Source: Salinimicrobium sp049680855 (GTDB taxonomy: Bacteria; Bacteroidota; Bacteroidia; Flavobacteriales; Flavobacteriaceae). Taken from it: DNA of 64,000 bases. A program made the position numbers and the translations under genes. Below, piece by piece: positions 7,939 to 17,498 of the stretch. Below the pieces are notes generated by a model. The model saw only the letters and a program-made list of their open reading frames with translations, was not told where the DNA came from and made no database searches. Position 1 is the stretch's first letter. Each line of letters starts with the position of its first letter. The stretch is taken from contig NZ_JBMPGS010000002.1 of the NCBI RefSeq assembly GCF_049680855.1, positions 806,001 through 870,000 on the forward strand. The letters run 5' to 3'.

Positions 7939-10900
7939 ATGATTAATAAGATCATTGATTTTTCGATCAATAATAAATTTATTATTGATCTACTCACAGT
8001 GGTGTTAATTGGAGCAGGGATCTGGAGCGTTTTTCAGGTTCCCGTAGATGCCCAACCAGACATCACGAATAATCAGGTGCAGGTGATTACCCAGGCACCA
8101 AATTTAGGAACTGAAGACATCGAGCAATTCGTCACATACCCTGTGGAGATTGCCATGAGTAACCTGCCCGGCGTTACAGAGATTCGGTCAGTATCCAGGT
8201 TCGGACTTTCCGTAGTAACTATTGTCTTTGAAGATGACATGGGTACTTACCTCCCCAGGCAGTTGGTAGGTGAAAAACTGAATGCCGTAAAAGATGAAAT
8301 TCCCGAAGGTTTTGGAGAACCTTCCATGGGGCCTATTTCTACGGGACTTGGTGAAATTTACCAATATACCCTCGAAGTAGAAGAAGAATTCAAGGATAAC
8401 TACTCCCCTACTGAACTGAGAACGATTCAGGATTGGATTGTTCGCCGACAAATGGCAATGGTGCCAGGAGTTGTAGAAGTGAACGGTGTTGGCGGAATGA
8501 TCAAGCAATATGAAGTTGCTGTAGATCCGGACGAACTAAAAGCCATTGGACTTTCCATTTCTGATGTTTTTACCGCCCTCGAAAACAACAATCAGAATAC
8601 CGGCGGGGCTTACATTGAAAAAAACCATCAGGCAAACTTCATTCGGGGCGAGGGCCTTGCCAGAAGTGTGGAGGACCTGGAAAAAATTGTCGTCACCACT
8701 TCCGGCGGAGTACCTATAACAGTTGCAGACGTTGCTGATGTCCGCATAGGAAGTGCCGTGCGTTATGGAGCGCTGACAAAAAATGGACAGGGAGAAGCCG
8801 TTGGTGGAATGGTCATGATGCTGAAAGGAGCCAATTCCAATGAGGTAATTGACAATGTAAAAGACAGGATTACGCAGATTCAGAAATCCCTTCCGGAAGG
8901 TGTTTCTATAAAACCATTTTTGGATAGAAGTGAACTTATTAGTGACACTACTTCCACAGTTACAAAAAACCTGCTCGAAGGGGGGCTAATTGTAATTTTT
9001 GTCTTGGTTCTGCTTCTTGGAAATTGGCGGGGAGGTTTAATAGTTGCCTCCACGATTCCGCTCTCCCTCCTGTTTGCTTTCATTCTGATGAACCTTTTTG
9101 ACGTCTGGGCAAACCTGATGAGTCTGGGGGCAATAGATTTTGGGATCATAGTAGACGGAGCCGTAATTATTGTGGAAAGTACCGTTTTTACTATTCATCA
9201 ACGCATGAAGAAACGAGGTGAATTAAACAAGACTGAGAGAAATAACATAGCCTCCTCTTCGGCTAAAAAGATGATGAATTCTGCCTTTTTCGGACAGCTT
9301 ATTATTCTCATCGTTTTTCTTCCCATCCTTGCCCTGGAAGGGGTTGAAGGCAAGATGTTCAAACCAATGGCACTGACCTTTATTTTTGCCATGTTGGGTG
9401 CGATGATCTTGTGTTTGACCTATGTTCCAATGATCTCAGCTCTCTTTCTGAAGGAAAGTAAAAAGCGAAAGAAATCCTATGGTGACAAATTTGTTGGTTG
9501 GGTTCAGGACAAATATGAGCCTCTGTTAGACAGATCCCTAAAAAGAGGAAAAATTGTGCTGGGCACCGCTATAGCATTATTTGCTTTAGCTGCCTTCATG
9601 TTCACCAAAATGGGAGGGGAATTTATTCCGCAGCTTGACGAAGGGGACATAGCTTTTCATATTATCCTGAAACCGGGAAGTTCGCTTGACGAGGGAATTG
9701 CAACTTCCACAAGAATAGAACAGCTTCTCCTGGACGAGTATCCGGAAATAGAACAGATCGTCACCCGTTTTGGAGTTTCTGATGTCCCAACAGATCCTAT
9801 GCCTATGGACATTGGAGACAGCTTTATTATTTTAAAGGATAAAGATGAATGGACTTCTGCCGATTCTAAGGATGAACTTATTGCGAAGATCAAAGAAACC
9901 ATCGGTATTATTCCCGGAGTTAGCTATGAATTTACCCAGCCAGTAGAAATGCGGTTCAACGAACTTCTTACAGGTGTTCGAGAAGATGTTGCAGTCAAGC
10001 TTTATGGTGAAGATCTGGAGGTTCTGGCAAGCAAGGCGCAGGAGATGGGCAACATCATTTCTACTGTAGAAGGGGTTGCCGATATGAAAGTAGAGGCCAC
10101 AGCAGGATTACCGCAAATCACGGTCAACTATAACAGGAATAAAACTGCGCAATACGGTTTACAGATCAAGGAGCTGAATTCCCTAATCCAATCGGCTTTT
10201 GCGGGCGGAGATGCAGGAGTTATTTTTGAAGGAGAAAGACGGTTTGACCTGGTGGTGCGATTACAGGAAGAAGAAAGAACGAGTATTAAGAATATCAGGA
10301 ATTTGTATGTAACCTTACCTTCAGGTAGCCAGATCCCGCTGAAAGAAGTGGCTGAAATAAGTTATCAGCCCGGCCCTATGCAGATCAGTAGAGATAACAC
10401 CAACCGCCGAACCTATGTGGGAGTAAACATCAGGAATCGTGACGTAAAATCTGTGGTGGAAGATATTCAGACCAAACTGGATGCTGAGTTTGAACTACCA
10501 CCCGGCTATTACATTCGCTACGGTGGAGCCTTTGAGAACTTCGAAAGAGCAAGTAAGAGACTGCAAATTGTAGTCCCTATTGCCCTGCTCCTCATATTCA
10601 TCCTGATCTACTTTGCTCTCAAGTCGTTTAAACAAACCACCATGATCTACATAGCTATTCCACTTGCAGCTATTGGAGGAATATTTTCTTTATGGCTGCG
10701 GGATATGCCCTTTAGCATTTCTGCCGGGGTTGGATTTATTGTATTATTTGGAGTGGCAGTTTTAAATGGGCTTGTACTCATTAGCAGTTTCAATGAATTA
10801 AAAGAAGAAGGTGTGAAAAATTTAAATAAAAGGATCAGTCTTGGAACAAGAAGCAGAATACGGCCTATTTTGCTTACGGCTCTTACCGATGTGCTTGGTT

Positions 10901-12285
10901 TCCTGCCTATGGCGATTTCAACCTCTGCCGGAGCAGAAGTGCAACGGCCGCTGGCAACCGTAGTTATAGGGGGCTTGATCACTTCTACCCTGCTCACATT
11001 GTTCATTCTACCTATTCTCTATAAATGGGTCGAATCAAGGTCGGGCAGGATGAAATTTAAACCCGCAACAGTTGGTTCTTTTGCGGTGATTCTTGTCGTA
11101 TTCCTTTTACCTGCCGGTTTAAATGCTCAGACAGCTGAATTATCTCCGCAGGTAAATCAGGAGGAAGCCGTTGCCCTGGCTCTTCAGAATTACCCACTTC
11201 TGAAAAATGAAAAATTGAGGATTGACCAGGAGCAGGCAATGAAAAGATCTGCATGGGATCTTGGGGAAACCGAAGTATTTACGGGTGGAGAAGAGCTTGG
11301 AGATGCCGGGGGAATATACACCACAATAGGCGTTCAACAGAAAGGGGTTGATTTATTGGGGATTCCTTCTAAAAGTAAACTTTACAATAAAAAGATTGCC
11401 CTTGCCGAAGAAGCCTATGATCTGTCTCAACTTCAGGTGGCACAGGAGGTAAAAATAGCCTGGAGCCGGGCCTTTACAGCAAAACAACAGTATTTGTTAT
11501 TTCAGAAACTGGATTCCCTGTACCAAAATTTAGAGCAGGCAGTTAGCCTTCGGTACGATGTAGAGGCCATTTCGAGATTAGAAATGCTGACAGCCAAAAA
11601 TAAGATCAACCAAATTTCGATTGATTTACAACAGGCCGAGATGGACTACCTAACAGCCGTCCAAAAACTGAATCTTTGGTTGGGAGATGAAGAAGTCTAT
11701 GATGTTTCGGATGATTTTCAAAGTATTCGGGAGGATGAGATTTTCCTTACCGGAGATCCACCTAAAGATCATCCTCTTCTGGAGGTTTCTGAAAAAAAGG
11801 TTGCAGTTGCAGAAGCTGCTTATGCTGCAGAAAAGGCTAATTTTCTACCAGATTTTAATGTTCAATACGGGCTTCAAAAAGTAAATGGTGCAACGGGCTT
11901 TTACAGTTACCAGGCCGGTATATCTATTCCAATCCTCTCCGGGGCTGCCCACGGCGAAGTTAAAGCGGCAAAAATAGAAAAGGAAATTGTACAAAGAGCT
12001 GCCGACTTTCAGAAAGACCAGGTAAGAACAGATTTTGAAATTGCCTTGAGCAACTATAAACGATGGAAATCTTCCTGGCTATTTTACAAGGACGAAGTTT
12101 TGCCGTTACTGGAAGAACAACGGGAGGGATCATTACTTGCCTTTAATGAAGGTGCCATTGAATATGTGGCCTTTATTCAGAACTTAGACAATGCAATGGA
12201 GTCAGAAATCAAAGCGCTCGAGGCTTTTGAAAATTACCAGATAGCCCTTGCAGAATTACAATTTTACCTAACTGGAAAAAACTAA
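7939..12285 (+). CDS. czcA: CzcA-type RND pump fused to a CzcC/TolC-like outer-membrane channel
   Basis: A 1448-residue fusion. Residues 1-~1035 are a complete heavy-metal RND pump with PDITNNQVQV near the N-terminus and the CzcA-type TM4 signature GAIDFGIIVDGAVIIVES (two Asp and one Glu, as in Zn/Co/Cd pumps), twelve membrane helices and two large periplasmic loops. After the last helix, a Lys-rich MKFK at residue 1038 starts a second hydrophobic signal-like stretch ending LNAQ, and residues ~1060-1448 are an outer-membrane efflux protein with long coiled-coil segments and TolC-type repeats. Such pump-channel fusions recur in Bacteroidetes. The embedded signal sequence suggests the two halves are separated by signal peptidase or an internal start. 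The adaptor gene follows after 3 bp. Confidence 0.93.
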   Translation: MINKIIDFSINNKFIIDLLTVVLIGAGIWSVFQVPVDAQPDITNNQVQVITQAPNLGTEDIEQFVTYPVEIAMSNLPGVTEIRSVSRFGLSVVTIVFEDDMGTYLPRQLVGEKLNAVKDEIPEGFGEPSMGPISTGLGEIYQYTLEVEEEFKDNYSPTELRTIQDWIVRRQMAMVPGVVEVNGVGGMIKQYEVAVDPDELKAIGLSISDVFTALENNNQNTGGAYIEKNHQANFIRGEGLARSVEDLEKIVVTTSGGVPITVADVADVRIGSAVRYGALTKNGQGEAVGGMVMMLKGANSNEVIDNVKDRITQIQKSLPEGVSIKPFLDRSELISDTTSTVTKNLLEGGLIVIFVLVLLLGNWRGGLIVASTIPLSLLFAFILMNLFDVWANLMSLGAIDFGIIVDGAVIIVESTVFTIHQRMKKRGELNKTERNNIASSSAKKMMNSAFFGQLIILIVFLPILALEGVEGKMFKPMALTFIFAMLGAMILCLTYVPMISALFLKESKKRKKSYGDKFVGWVQDKYEPLLDRSLKRGKIVLGTAIALFALAAFMFTKMGGEFIPQLDEGDIAFHIILKPGSSLDEGIATSTRIEQLLLDEYPEIEQIVTRFGVSDVPTDPMPMDIGDSFIILKDKDEWTSADSKDELIAKIKETIGIIPGVSYEFTQPVEMRFNELLTGVREDVAVKLYGEDLEVLASKAQEMGNIISTVEGVADMKVEATAGLPQITVNYNRNKTAQYGLQIKELNSLIQSAFAGGDAGVIFEGERRFDLVVRLQEEERTSIKNIRNLYVTLPSGSQIPLKEVAEISYQPGPMQISRDNTNRRTYVGVNIRNRDVKSVVEDIQTKLDAEFELPPGYYIRYGGAFENFERASKRLQIVVPIALLLIFILIYFALKSFKQTTMIYIAIPLAAIGGIFSLWLRDMPFSISAGVGFIVLFGVAVLNGLVLISSFNELKEEGVKNLNKRISLGTRSRIRPILLTALTDVLGFLPMAISTSAGAEVQRPLATVVIGGLITSTLLTLFILPILYKWVESRSGRMKFKPATVGSFAVILVVFLLPAGLNAQTAELSPQVNQEEAVALALQNYPLLKNEKLRIDQEQAMKRSAWDLGETEVFTGGEELGDAGGIYTTIGVQQKGVDLLGIPSKSKLYNKKIALAEEAYDLSQLQVAQEVKIAWSRAFTAKQQYLLFQKLDSLYQNLEQAVSLRYDVEAISRLEMLTAKNKINQISIDLQQAEMDYLTAVQKLNLWLGDEEVYDVSDDFQSIREDEIFLTGDPPKDHPLLEVSEKKVAVAEAAYAAEKANFLPDFNVQYGLQKVNGATGFYSYQAGISIPILSGAAHGEVKAAKIEKEIVQRAADFQKDQVRTDFEIALSNYKRWKSSWLFYKDEVLPLLEEQREGSLLAFNEGAIEYVAFIQNLDNAMESEIKALEAFENYQIALAELQFYLTGKN

Positions 12286-12288
12286 AAA

Positions 12289-13464
12289 ATGAAATTTCAA
12301 ACAATTTATATACTCCCGTTTCTCCTCCTATTGTCTTGCGGGGAAAATGCTGAAAAAGAGGAGAATCAGAAAGAAGAAGCCGGTGAACCTGCTAAAACAG
12401 AAGCCGTCAAGGAAGCTATGCTTTCACAGCAGCAGTTCGATGTCCTTGATATGAAAATTGACAGCCTTACAACCAGGTTAATGAGCGGCTATGTACAGGC
12501 AAATGGAGAGCTGGAAGTCCCGCCTCAAAGTGAAGCCACAGTTACTCCTGTGATTGGAGGCAATGTATCGTCAATAACAGTGATTGAAGGAGATGAAGTT
12601 AAGCGTGGAGATATTTTGGCATATATCGAACACCCGGAGATCATCGAAGTACAAACGCAATATATGAATGCCCTCAATAGCCTGAATTATCAGGAAAAAG
12701 AATTCCAAAGACAAAAGAAATTGTACGAAGCTGGAGTCGGTTCAGGGCAAATTTTTCAGCGTGCAGAGGCAGAACTGCAAAGCCTGGAAGGACAGGTTGC
12801 AGGACTTAAAGCTCAACTGCAACAACTAAATATCAATCCTGAAACTATTCAAAACGGAAATATCCAACAGAGGATTCCCGTTAGAAGCCCTATAGATGGA
12901 GCTGTTCAATCGGTCAACATCAAAACTGGCCAGTTTGTTCAGGCGCAGTCTGAAATGTTCCATATCATCAATACCAAACATGTTCATGTAGACCTTATGG
13001 TCTTTGAAAAAGATGTTGCCAAAGTAGAAAAAGGACAGAAAGTGTTCTTCACTATTGAATCACTGCCCGATAGTGAATTAACTGCGGAAATAATTTCTGT
13101 AAGCAAGAACTTTGAACAGGATCCTAAAGCCGTTCATGTACATGCGGAAATTATCGACAGGCCCGAAAATCTTGTGCCGGGAATGTATGTAAGAGGACGA
13201 ATTGCGGTTGACAATCAACAAACAACTGCACTACCAGAAGCAGCTTTAGTGAGAGAAGGGGGTAAATTTTATGCTTTTACTGCAGAAGAGGAAGGAGATG
13301 CCTGGAGTTTTAAACCTGTAGAAGTTATAACGGGAAGCAGCAGTAATGATTGGGTTGAAATAAAGCTGTTAAAAGATTTGCCAGAAGGAACCAGATTTGC
13401 ATATAATAATGCTTATTATTTAATGGCAGAAATGCAAAAAGGAGAAGGCGGTCACGCGCATTAA
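12289..13464 (+). CDS. czcB: CzcB/CusB-type periplasmic adaptor lipoprotein
   Basis: A 391-residue membrane-fusion protein. The N-terminus has a lipobox (LLLLSCGE, Cys17), so it is probably a lipoprotein, followed by an acidic linker, a biotinyl-lipoyl-like half (VTPVIGGNVSSI, EGDEVKRGD), an alpha-helical hairpin with coiled-coil heptads (residues ~120-185), the second lipoyl half (IPVRSPIDGAV) and beta-barrel domains. The C-terminal GGHAH is a possible metal-binding tail. It bridges the CzcA pump and the channel in the periplasm. It lies 3 bp after the pump gene and 2 bp before the Fur-family gene, so the three are one operon. Confidence 0.92.
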   Translation: MKFQTIYILPFLLLLSCGENAEKEENQKEEAGEPAKTEAVKEAMLSQQQFDVLDMKIDSLTTRLMSGYVQANGELEVPPQSEATVTPVIGGNVSSITVIEGDEVKRGDILAYIEHPEIIEVQTQYMNALNSLNYQEKEFQRQKKLYEAGVGSGQIFQRAEAELQSLEGQVAGLKAQLQQLNINPETIQNGNIQQRIPVRSPIDGAVQSVNIKTGQFVQAQSEMFHIINTKHVHVDLMVFEKDVAKVEKGQKVFFTIESLPDSELTAEIISVSKNFEQDPKAVHVHAEIIDRPENLVPGMYVRGRIAVDNQQTTALPEAALVREGGKFYAFTAEEEGDAWSFKPVEVITGSSSNDWVEIKLLKDLPEGTRFAYNNAYYLMAEMQKGEGGHAH

Positions 13465-13466
13465 TT

Positions 13467-13883
13467 ATGAAAGCAATAGAAAATTTTTTAGAGGAAAAGC
13501 AGGTGAGGCCTACAGCAATGCGGATGCTCATTTTTAAATTTTTAGCTCAAAAGCAAATGGCTGTAACTTTGGCTGACATCGAGACGGCTTTTGAAAAAAG
13601 TGAAAGAACAACTATATATCGTACCATTAAAACTTTTGAGGATAGTGGAATCGTCCACCTGATTGAAGACGGGAGTGGAGTAGCCAAGTATGCTCTTTGT
13701 GAGGCGGGCTGTAATTGTGAGCTCGATAGCGATCTTCATCTCCATTTTCACTGTGAAACCTGTAAAGAAACCCAATGCTTAACTGAAACTAAGATTCCGC
13801 ATATCAATCTACCGCCGGGCTTTACAGCAACTAACGCCAGTTTGGTAGTCAAAGGAACCTGTGATAAATGCAATAAGGAATAA
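13467..13883 (+). CDS. Fur-family (Zur-like) metal-dependent regulator
   Basis: A 138-residue Fur-fold protein with an N-terminal winged helix (RPTAMRMLIFKFL ... TTIYRTIKTFEDSGIV), the metal-binding HLHFHCETCKETQC segment and a second CDKC pair at the C-terminus, giving the structural Zn(Cys)4 site. The shortened HFHC motif and position directly after a Zn/Co/Cd-type pump operon suggest a Zur-like sensor. Unlike global Fur, this copy is encoded inside the efflux operon, so it may control it or the P-type ATPase downstream. No operator could be assigned with confidence. Confidence 0.88.
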   Translation: MKAIENFLEEKQVRPTAMRMLIFKFLAQKQMAVTLADIETAFEKSERTTIYRTIKTFEDSGIVHLIEDGSGVAKYALCEAGCNCELDSDLHLHFHCETCKETQCLTETKIPHINLPPGFTATNASLVVKGTCDKCNKE

Positions 13884-14055
13884 TCTTTTTCAAACTTTGC
13901 GATTCTAAACCACAGCCATCAGGAAACAATGCACTTCCGTTGCAGGACTATATAGATTAATTTCGTTCCTGTAATTAATAAAGACATTATTAGATAGGAA
14001 AATACCGGTTTTATTGTATTGGCTTATTCTCTCTAATAACCTTTAATAAAAAGTT

Positions 14056-16059
14056 ATGGCGAAAGACAAGGATTATAAAGACACAGAATTACAAGATCCA
14101 AAAATTACTTCTCCCAGAACGGCTGAAGAACCCGGACCAAAACCTAAAAAAGGAGAAGATAGTTGTTGTACACCCCAGCAAGAGGGAGCAGGTAAAGATG
14201 AGGAAGAAAAGTCTTCCTTTATTCCGACTATAGTAAGCCTGATACTTTTACTGCTTGGTATTGCCCTGGATTTTTTTGATGTGGAATGGTTTAAAGGATA
14301 CCTACGCTTAATTGTTTTTGGTGTTGCTTATGTTTTGGTTGGCGGCAAAGTGGTAAAACATGCCGTGACCAACATAGCAAAAGGAAATATCTTCAATGAA
14401 TTTTTCCTTATGACCATTGCCACGGCAGGGGCATTTTATATAGGAGAATATGCAGAAGGAGTTGCTGTGATGTTGTTTTATGTTATTGGAGAGCATTTTC
14501 AGGAGGCAGCGGTTGCCCGTTCCCGTCGCTCAATAAAAGCTCTTATTGATAATCGTCCCGAGGAAGTTACACTGATCAAGAATGGACAGGTTTCGACGGT
14601 TAATCCGAAGAATGTGAAGATTGGGCAAGTCATTCAGATCAAACCGGGTGAGAAAGTTGCACTTGACGGGGAAATGCTTAGCGAAAGCTCCTCCTTCAAT
14701 ACTGCCGCCCTTACAGGGGAATCAAAGCCTGATACCAGGAAAAAAGGGGAGACAGTGCTTGCCGGGATGATAAACCTGGATAAGTTGGTTGAGCTAAAAG
14801 TAACTTCCGGGTATGAAGACAGTGCTTTATCAAAAATTCTCAAACTCGTTGAAGAAGCAAGTGGGAGGAAAGCAAGAACCCAAAAATTCATCACCCGCTT
14901 CGCGAAAATCTATACCCCTATAGTGGTCTTTTTTGCAATAGGTCTGGCGCTGCTCCCCTATTTCTTTGTCGACACCTATGTTTTTGAGGAATGGCTATAT
15001 AGGGCCTTGGTCTTTTTGGTGATCTCCTGTCCCTGTGCGCTTGTAATCTCTATTCCGCTTGGATATTTTGGTGGTATAGGTGCCGCTTCAAAAAACGGTC
15101 TTCTTTTTAAAGGGTCCAATTTTCTCGACCTCATTACAAAGGTAGATACAGTGGTAATGGACAAAACCGGAACCCTCACAGAGGGAGTGTTTAAAGTGCA
15201 GGAGGTAAAAGTCCAAAGTCTGGAAAAGGACCGGTTTTTAACTCTAACAGCGGCACTTGAGAGTAAATCCACTCATCCTATTGCTTCGGCAGTTGTAGAA
15301 CATTCCGGCAAGGCTTATAAACAGCTGAAAGTGCAGGATGTCGAAGAAATTGCCGGACACGGTTTAAAAGGAACGGTAGACGGCCAGGAACTTTTAATTG
15401 GTAATGCGAAATTGTTGCAGAAGTTCAACATCCCCTATGCCCAGGAGATAGAGGAAATAGTGGAAACGATTGTCGTGGTAGCAATAGATGGCAAATATGA
15501 AGGTTACATAACCATTGCCGATAAAATTAAGGAAGATGCGGTTGTAGCTATAAAGCAACTTGGGGATTTAGGAATTGACACAATTGTTATGCTCTCGGGT
15601 GATAAGGATTCTATAGTTCAAAAAGTAGCGGGGCAGTTGAAAATCGACAAAGCTTACGGTGGATTTCTGCCTCAGGACAAGGTGGCTAAGGTCGAGGAAC
15701 TAAAGAAACAGGGGAAAAAGGTAGCATTCGTAGGAGACGGTATAAATGATGCTCCGGTAATTACCTTAGCCGATGTAGGAATGGCCATGGGAGCCTTAGG
15801 CTCTGACGCTGCAATAGAGACCGCAGATGTGGTGATACAAACAGATCAGCCTGTCAAAATCGCCACGGCCATCAAGATCGGCAAAAAGACCCGACAGATC
15901 GTATGGCAGAATATTGGCCTCGCCTTTGGAGTAAAGGCACTGGTGCTAATTTTTGGCGCATTTGGGGTAGCATCTTTATGGGAAGCAGTTTTTGCTGACG
16001 TAGGAGTGGCATTCTTAGCCATTTTGAATGCAGTGAGACTGCAGAGAATAAAATTCTGA
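14056..16059 (+). CDS. Heavy-metal P1B-type ATPase (ZntA/CadA-like)
   Basis: A 667-residue P-type ATPase. The cytoplasmic N-terminus (1-~55) is charged and lacks a folded HMA domain, keeping only a CC pair (C37, C38). The TGES actuator motif, the SCPCAL transport motif in TM6 (C325, C327), the phosphorylation site DKTGTLT (D369), the HP dipeptide (STHPIAS) and the GDGINDAP hinge are all present and in order. The last helix ends LAILNAVRLQ as in ZntA-type pumps. CPC plus this ending suggest Zn(II)/Cd(II)/Pb(II) export across the inner membrane, which would feed the periplasmic intake of the neighbouring Czc system. It sits 172 bp after the Fur-family gene and probably has its own promoter. Confidence 0.93.
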   Translation: MAKDKDYKDTELQDPKITSPRTAEEPGPKPKKGEDSCCTPQQEGAGKDEEEKSSFIPTIVSLILLLLGIALDFFDVEWFKGYLRLIVFGVAYVLVGGKVVKHAVTNIAKGNIFNEFFLMTIATAGAFYIGEYAEGVAVMLFYVIGEHFQEAAVARSRRSIKALIDNRPEEVTLIKNGQVSTVNPKNVKIGQVIQIKPGEKVALDGEMLSESSSFNTAALTGESKPDTRKKGETVLAGMINLDKLVELKVTSGYEDSALSKILKLVEEASGRKARTQKFITRFAKIYTPIVVFFAIGLALLPYFFVDTYVFEEWLYRALVFLVISCPCALVISIPLGYFGGIGAASKNGLLFKGSNFLDLITKVDTVVMDKTGTLTEGVFKVQEVKVQSLEKDRFLTLTAALESKSTHPIASAVVEHSGKAYKQLKVQDVEEIAGHGLKGTVDGQELLIGNAKLLQKFNIPYAQEIEEIVETIVVVAIDGKYEGYITIADKIKEDAVVAIKQLGDLGIDTIVMLSGDKDSIVQKVAGQLKIDKAYGGFLPQDKVAKVEELKKQGKKVAFVGDGINDAPVITLADVGMAMGALGSDAAIETADVVIQTDQPVKIATAIKIGKKTRQIVWQNIGLAFGVKALVLIFGAFGVASLWEAVFADVGVAFLAILNAVRLQRIKF

Positions 16060-16071
16060 AGCGCCGTCTGT

Positions 16072-16087
16072 ATCTCCTGAAGGAGAT
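16072..16087 (+). terminator. Weak hairpin after the P-type ATPase gene
   Basis: ATCTCC and GGAGAT form a six-pair stem with a TGAA loop 12 bases after the ATPase stop codon. No immediate T-run follows (ATTATTTTT comes about 10 bases later), so termination is only possible. Confidence 0.3.
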
Positions 16088-16218
16088 TAGATATAACATT
16101 ATTTTTGGATCGATCTGGATGTAAATAGATAAATTAGAGTAGCACACTCTTTTTTAACGCAAATCAGCATTTTTCAGATGTTTTATTATTTCACTGAGAA
16201 GCCAAAAGAGAATATCTT

Positions 16219-17229
16219 ATGAGTATCTGGTTATGGGCATTAGTATTACTTGCTGCTGTTTGGGCAGCTCATTGGGGCGCTGAACATTTAGCAAAACCTT
16301 TAAAGAAGCTACGAAAACAATGGGGTTTTTCGGTAGCTGCGGGTGGCGCCTTGATTGGCTTGGCTGCTGCCAGTCCAGAGATAGGCATTAATATTACCAG
16401 TGCTATGACCGAGGTTGGTGATATAGGCTTGGGGACGATGTTTGGATCTAATGTCATTGCCATTCCCTTCATGGTTATAACAGCTTACTTTGCAACAAGA
16501 CATTTAAAAAAGAAGAACAAAGATAAAGGGCACCAGCAACACAAAGAGGAACATTTGCTGAAAGTAGATCCTACAGCGGTAACTGTGCAGGCACTTCCTT
16601 ATTTGGTAATTATTGCGGTAGTAGCTGTACTCACTGTTCCTTCAGCCTGGAGAGGTCTACAGCCAATGGATGGTTGGATCATGTTGGGGATGTATGTTGC
16701 TTTTCTAACTCAGGCCCTGTTGAGAGGAAAAAAAGAGAAAGAAAAAGTAGAGTGGAAGAAAAAGGAGATCTTGCTGGCGGTAGCGGGTCTCGTGGCTTTA
16801 GGTTTAGGTGCTTTTTTTACGGTTCGTGCTACAGAAAACATTGTTTCCTCGCTTGGATTATCACAAATAGTTGGTGGTTTATTTATTACAGCGCCTATGG
16901 CAGCACTTCCAGAAATTTTTGCTACCTGGAGCGTTGCCAAAAGTGGACAAATAACTTCCGGAGTCACAAGCGTAATAGGAGACCATGCCGTTACGCTCAC
17001 AGTAGCGTTTTTCCCTCTGGCATTAGTTGGTCTGCCGGTAAGTAACTTCCCCTTATTCGTGACGGTCTTGAGCTTCGTCGGCCTGGTAGGTATTCTTTAT
17101 GCTGCTTTCATTCATATGGGCAGCAAGAAAAGCGGACATGGTTTTAAGCGATGGCAGGTTGCTACACTTGGAGGTGTTCTGCTCGTTTATGTGGCGGTTG
17201 TTCTTTTTTGGGTGCTGAACATTTTTTAA
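16219..17229 (+). CDS. CaCA-family sodium/calcium-type cation antiporter
   Basis: A 336-residue inner-membrane protein with about ten predicted helices arranged as two homologous halves. The alpha-repeats are visible as GLAAASPEIGINITSA...GSNVIAIP in the first half and ITAPMAALPEIFATWSVA...GDHAV in the second, each with the acidic residue that binds the cation. The two halves are separated by a charged cytoplasmic loop with KKKNKDKGHQQHKEEH, a possible metal-binding patch. Typical family length is 310-370. It lies downstream of the metal ATPase on the same strand; the substrate may be Ca(II) or another divalent ion. The 269 bp after it contain no gene. Confidence 0.85.
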   Translation: MSIWLWALVLLAAVWAAHWGAEHLAKPLKKLRKQWGFSVAAGGALIGLAAASPEIGINITSAMTEVGDIGLGTMFGSNVIAIPFMVITAYFATRHLKKKNKDKGHQQHKEEHLLKVDPTAVTVQALPYLVIIAVVAVLTVPSAWRGLQPMDGWIMLGMYVAFLTQALLRGKKEKEKVEWKKKEILLAVAGLVALGLGAFFTVRATENIVSSLGLSQIVGGLFITAPMAALPEIFATWSVAKSGQITSGVTSVIGDHAVTLTVAFFPLALVGLPVSNFPLFVTVLSFVGLVGILYAAFIHMGSKKSGHGFKRWQVATLGGVLLVYVAVVLFWVLNIF

Positions 17230-17498
17230 CAGTGGGCAAAGTAATATCTAAATCTGTGAACCAATAGTTCCTGTTAACTGTTTGTTTTATAGAGATATGC
17301 TCGCTTGCATAGCCTTGATCGCCTTTCCTGACGATACATAGATCCAATGCTGGTGTCCTCTATCCGCAGCCGACTGAATTATAAGATGATAAAACAAAAA
17401 AATGGATGATTGGATTAAAAGATTTATGATTCTCATCAGGTTCCAACAATAAATTGATTTCCTTCAACGGAAGCTATTTTTGACATTAAGATTTCCTT

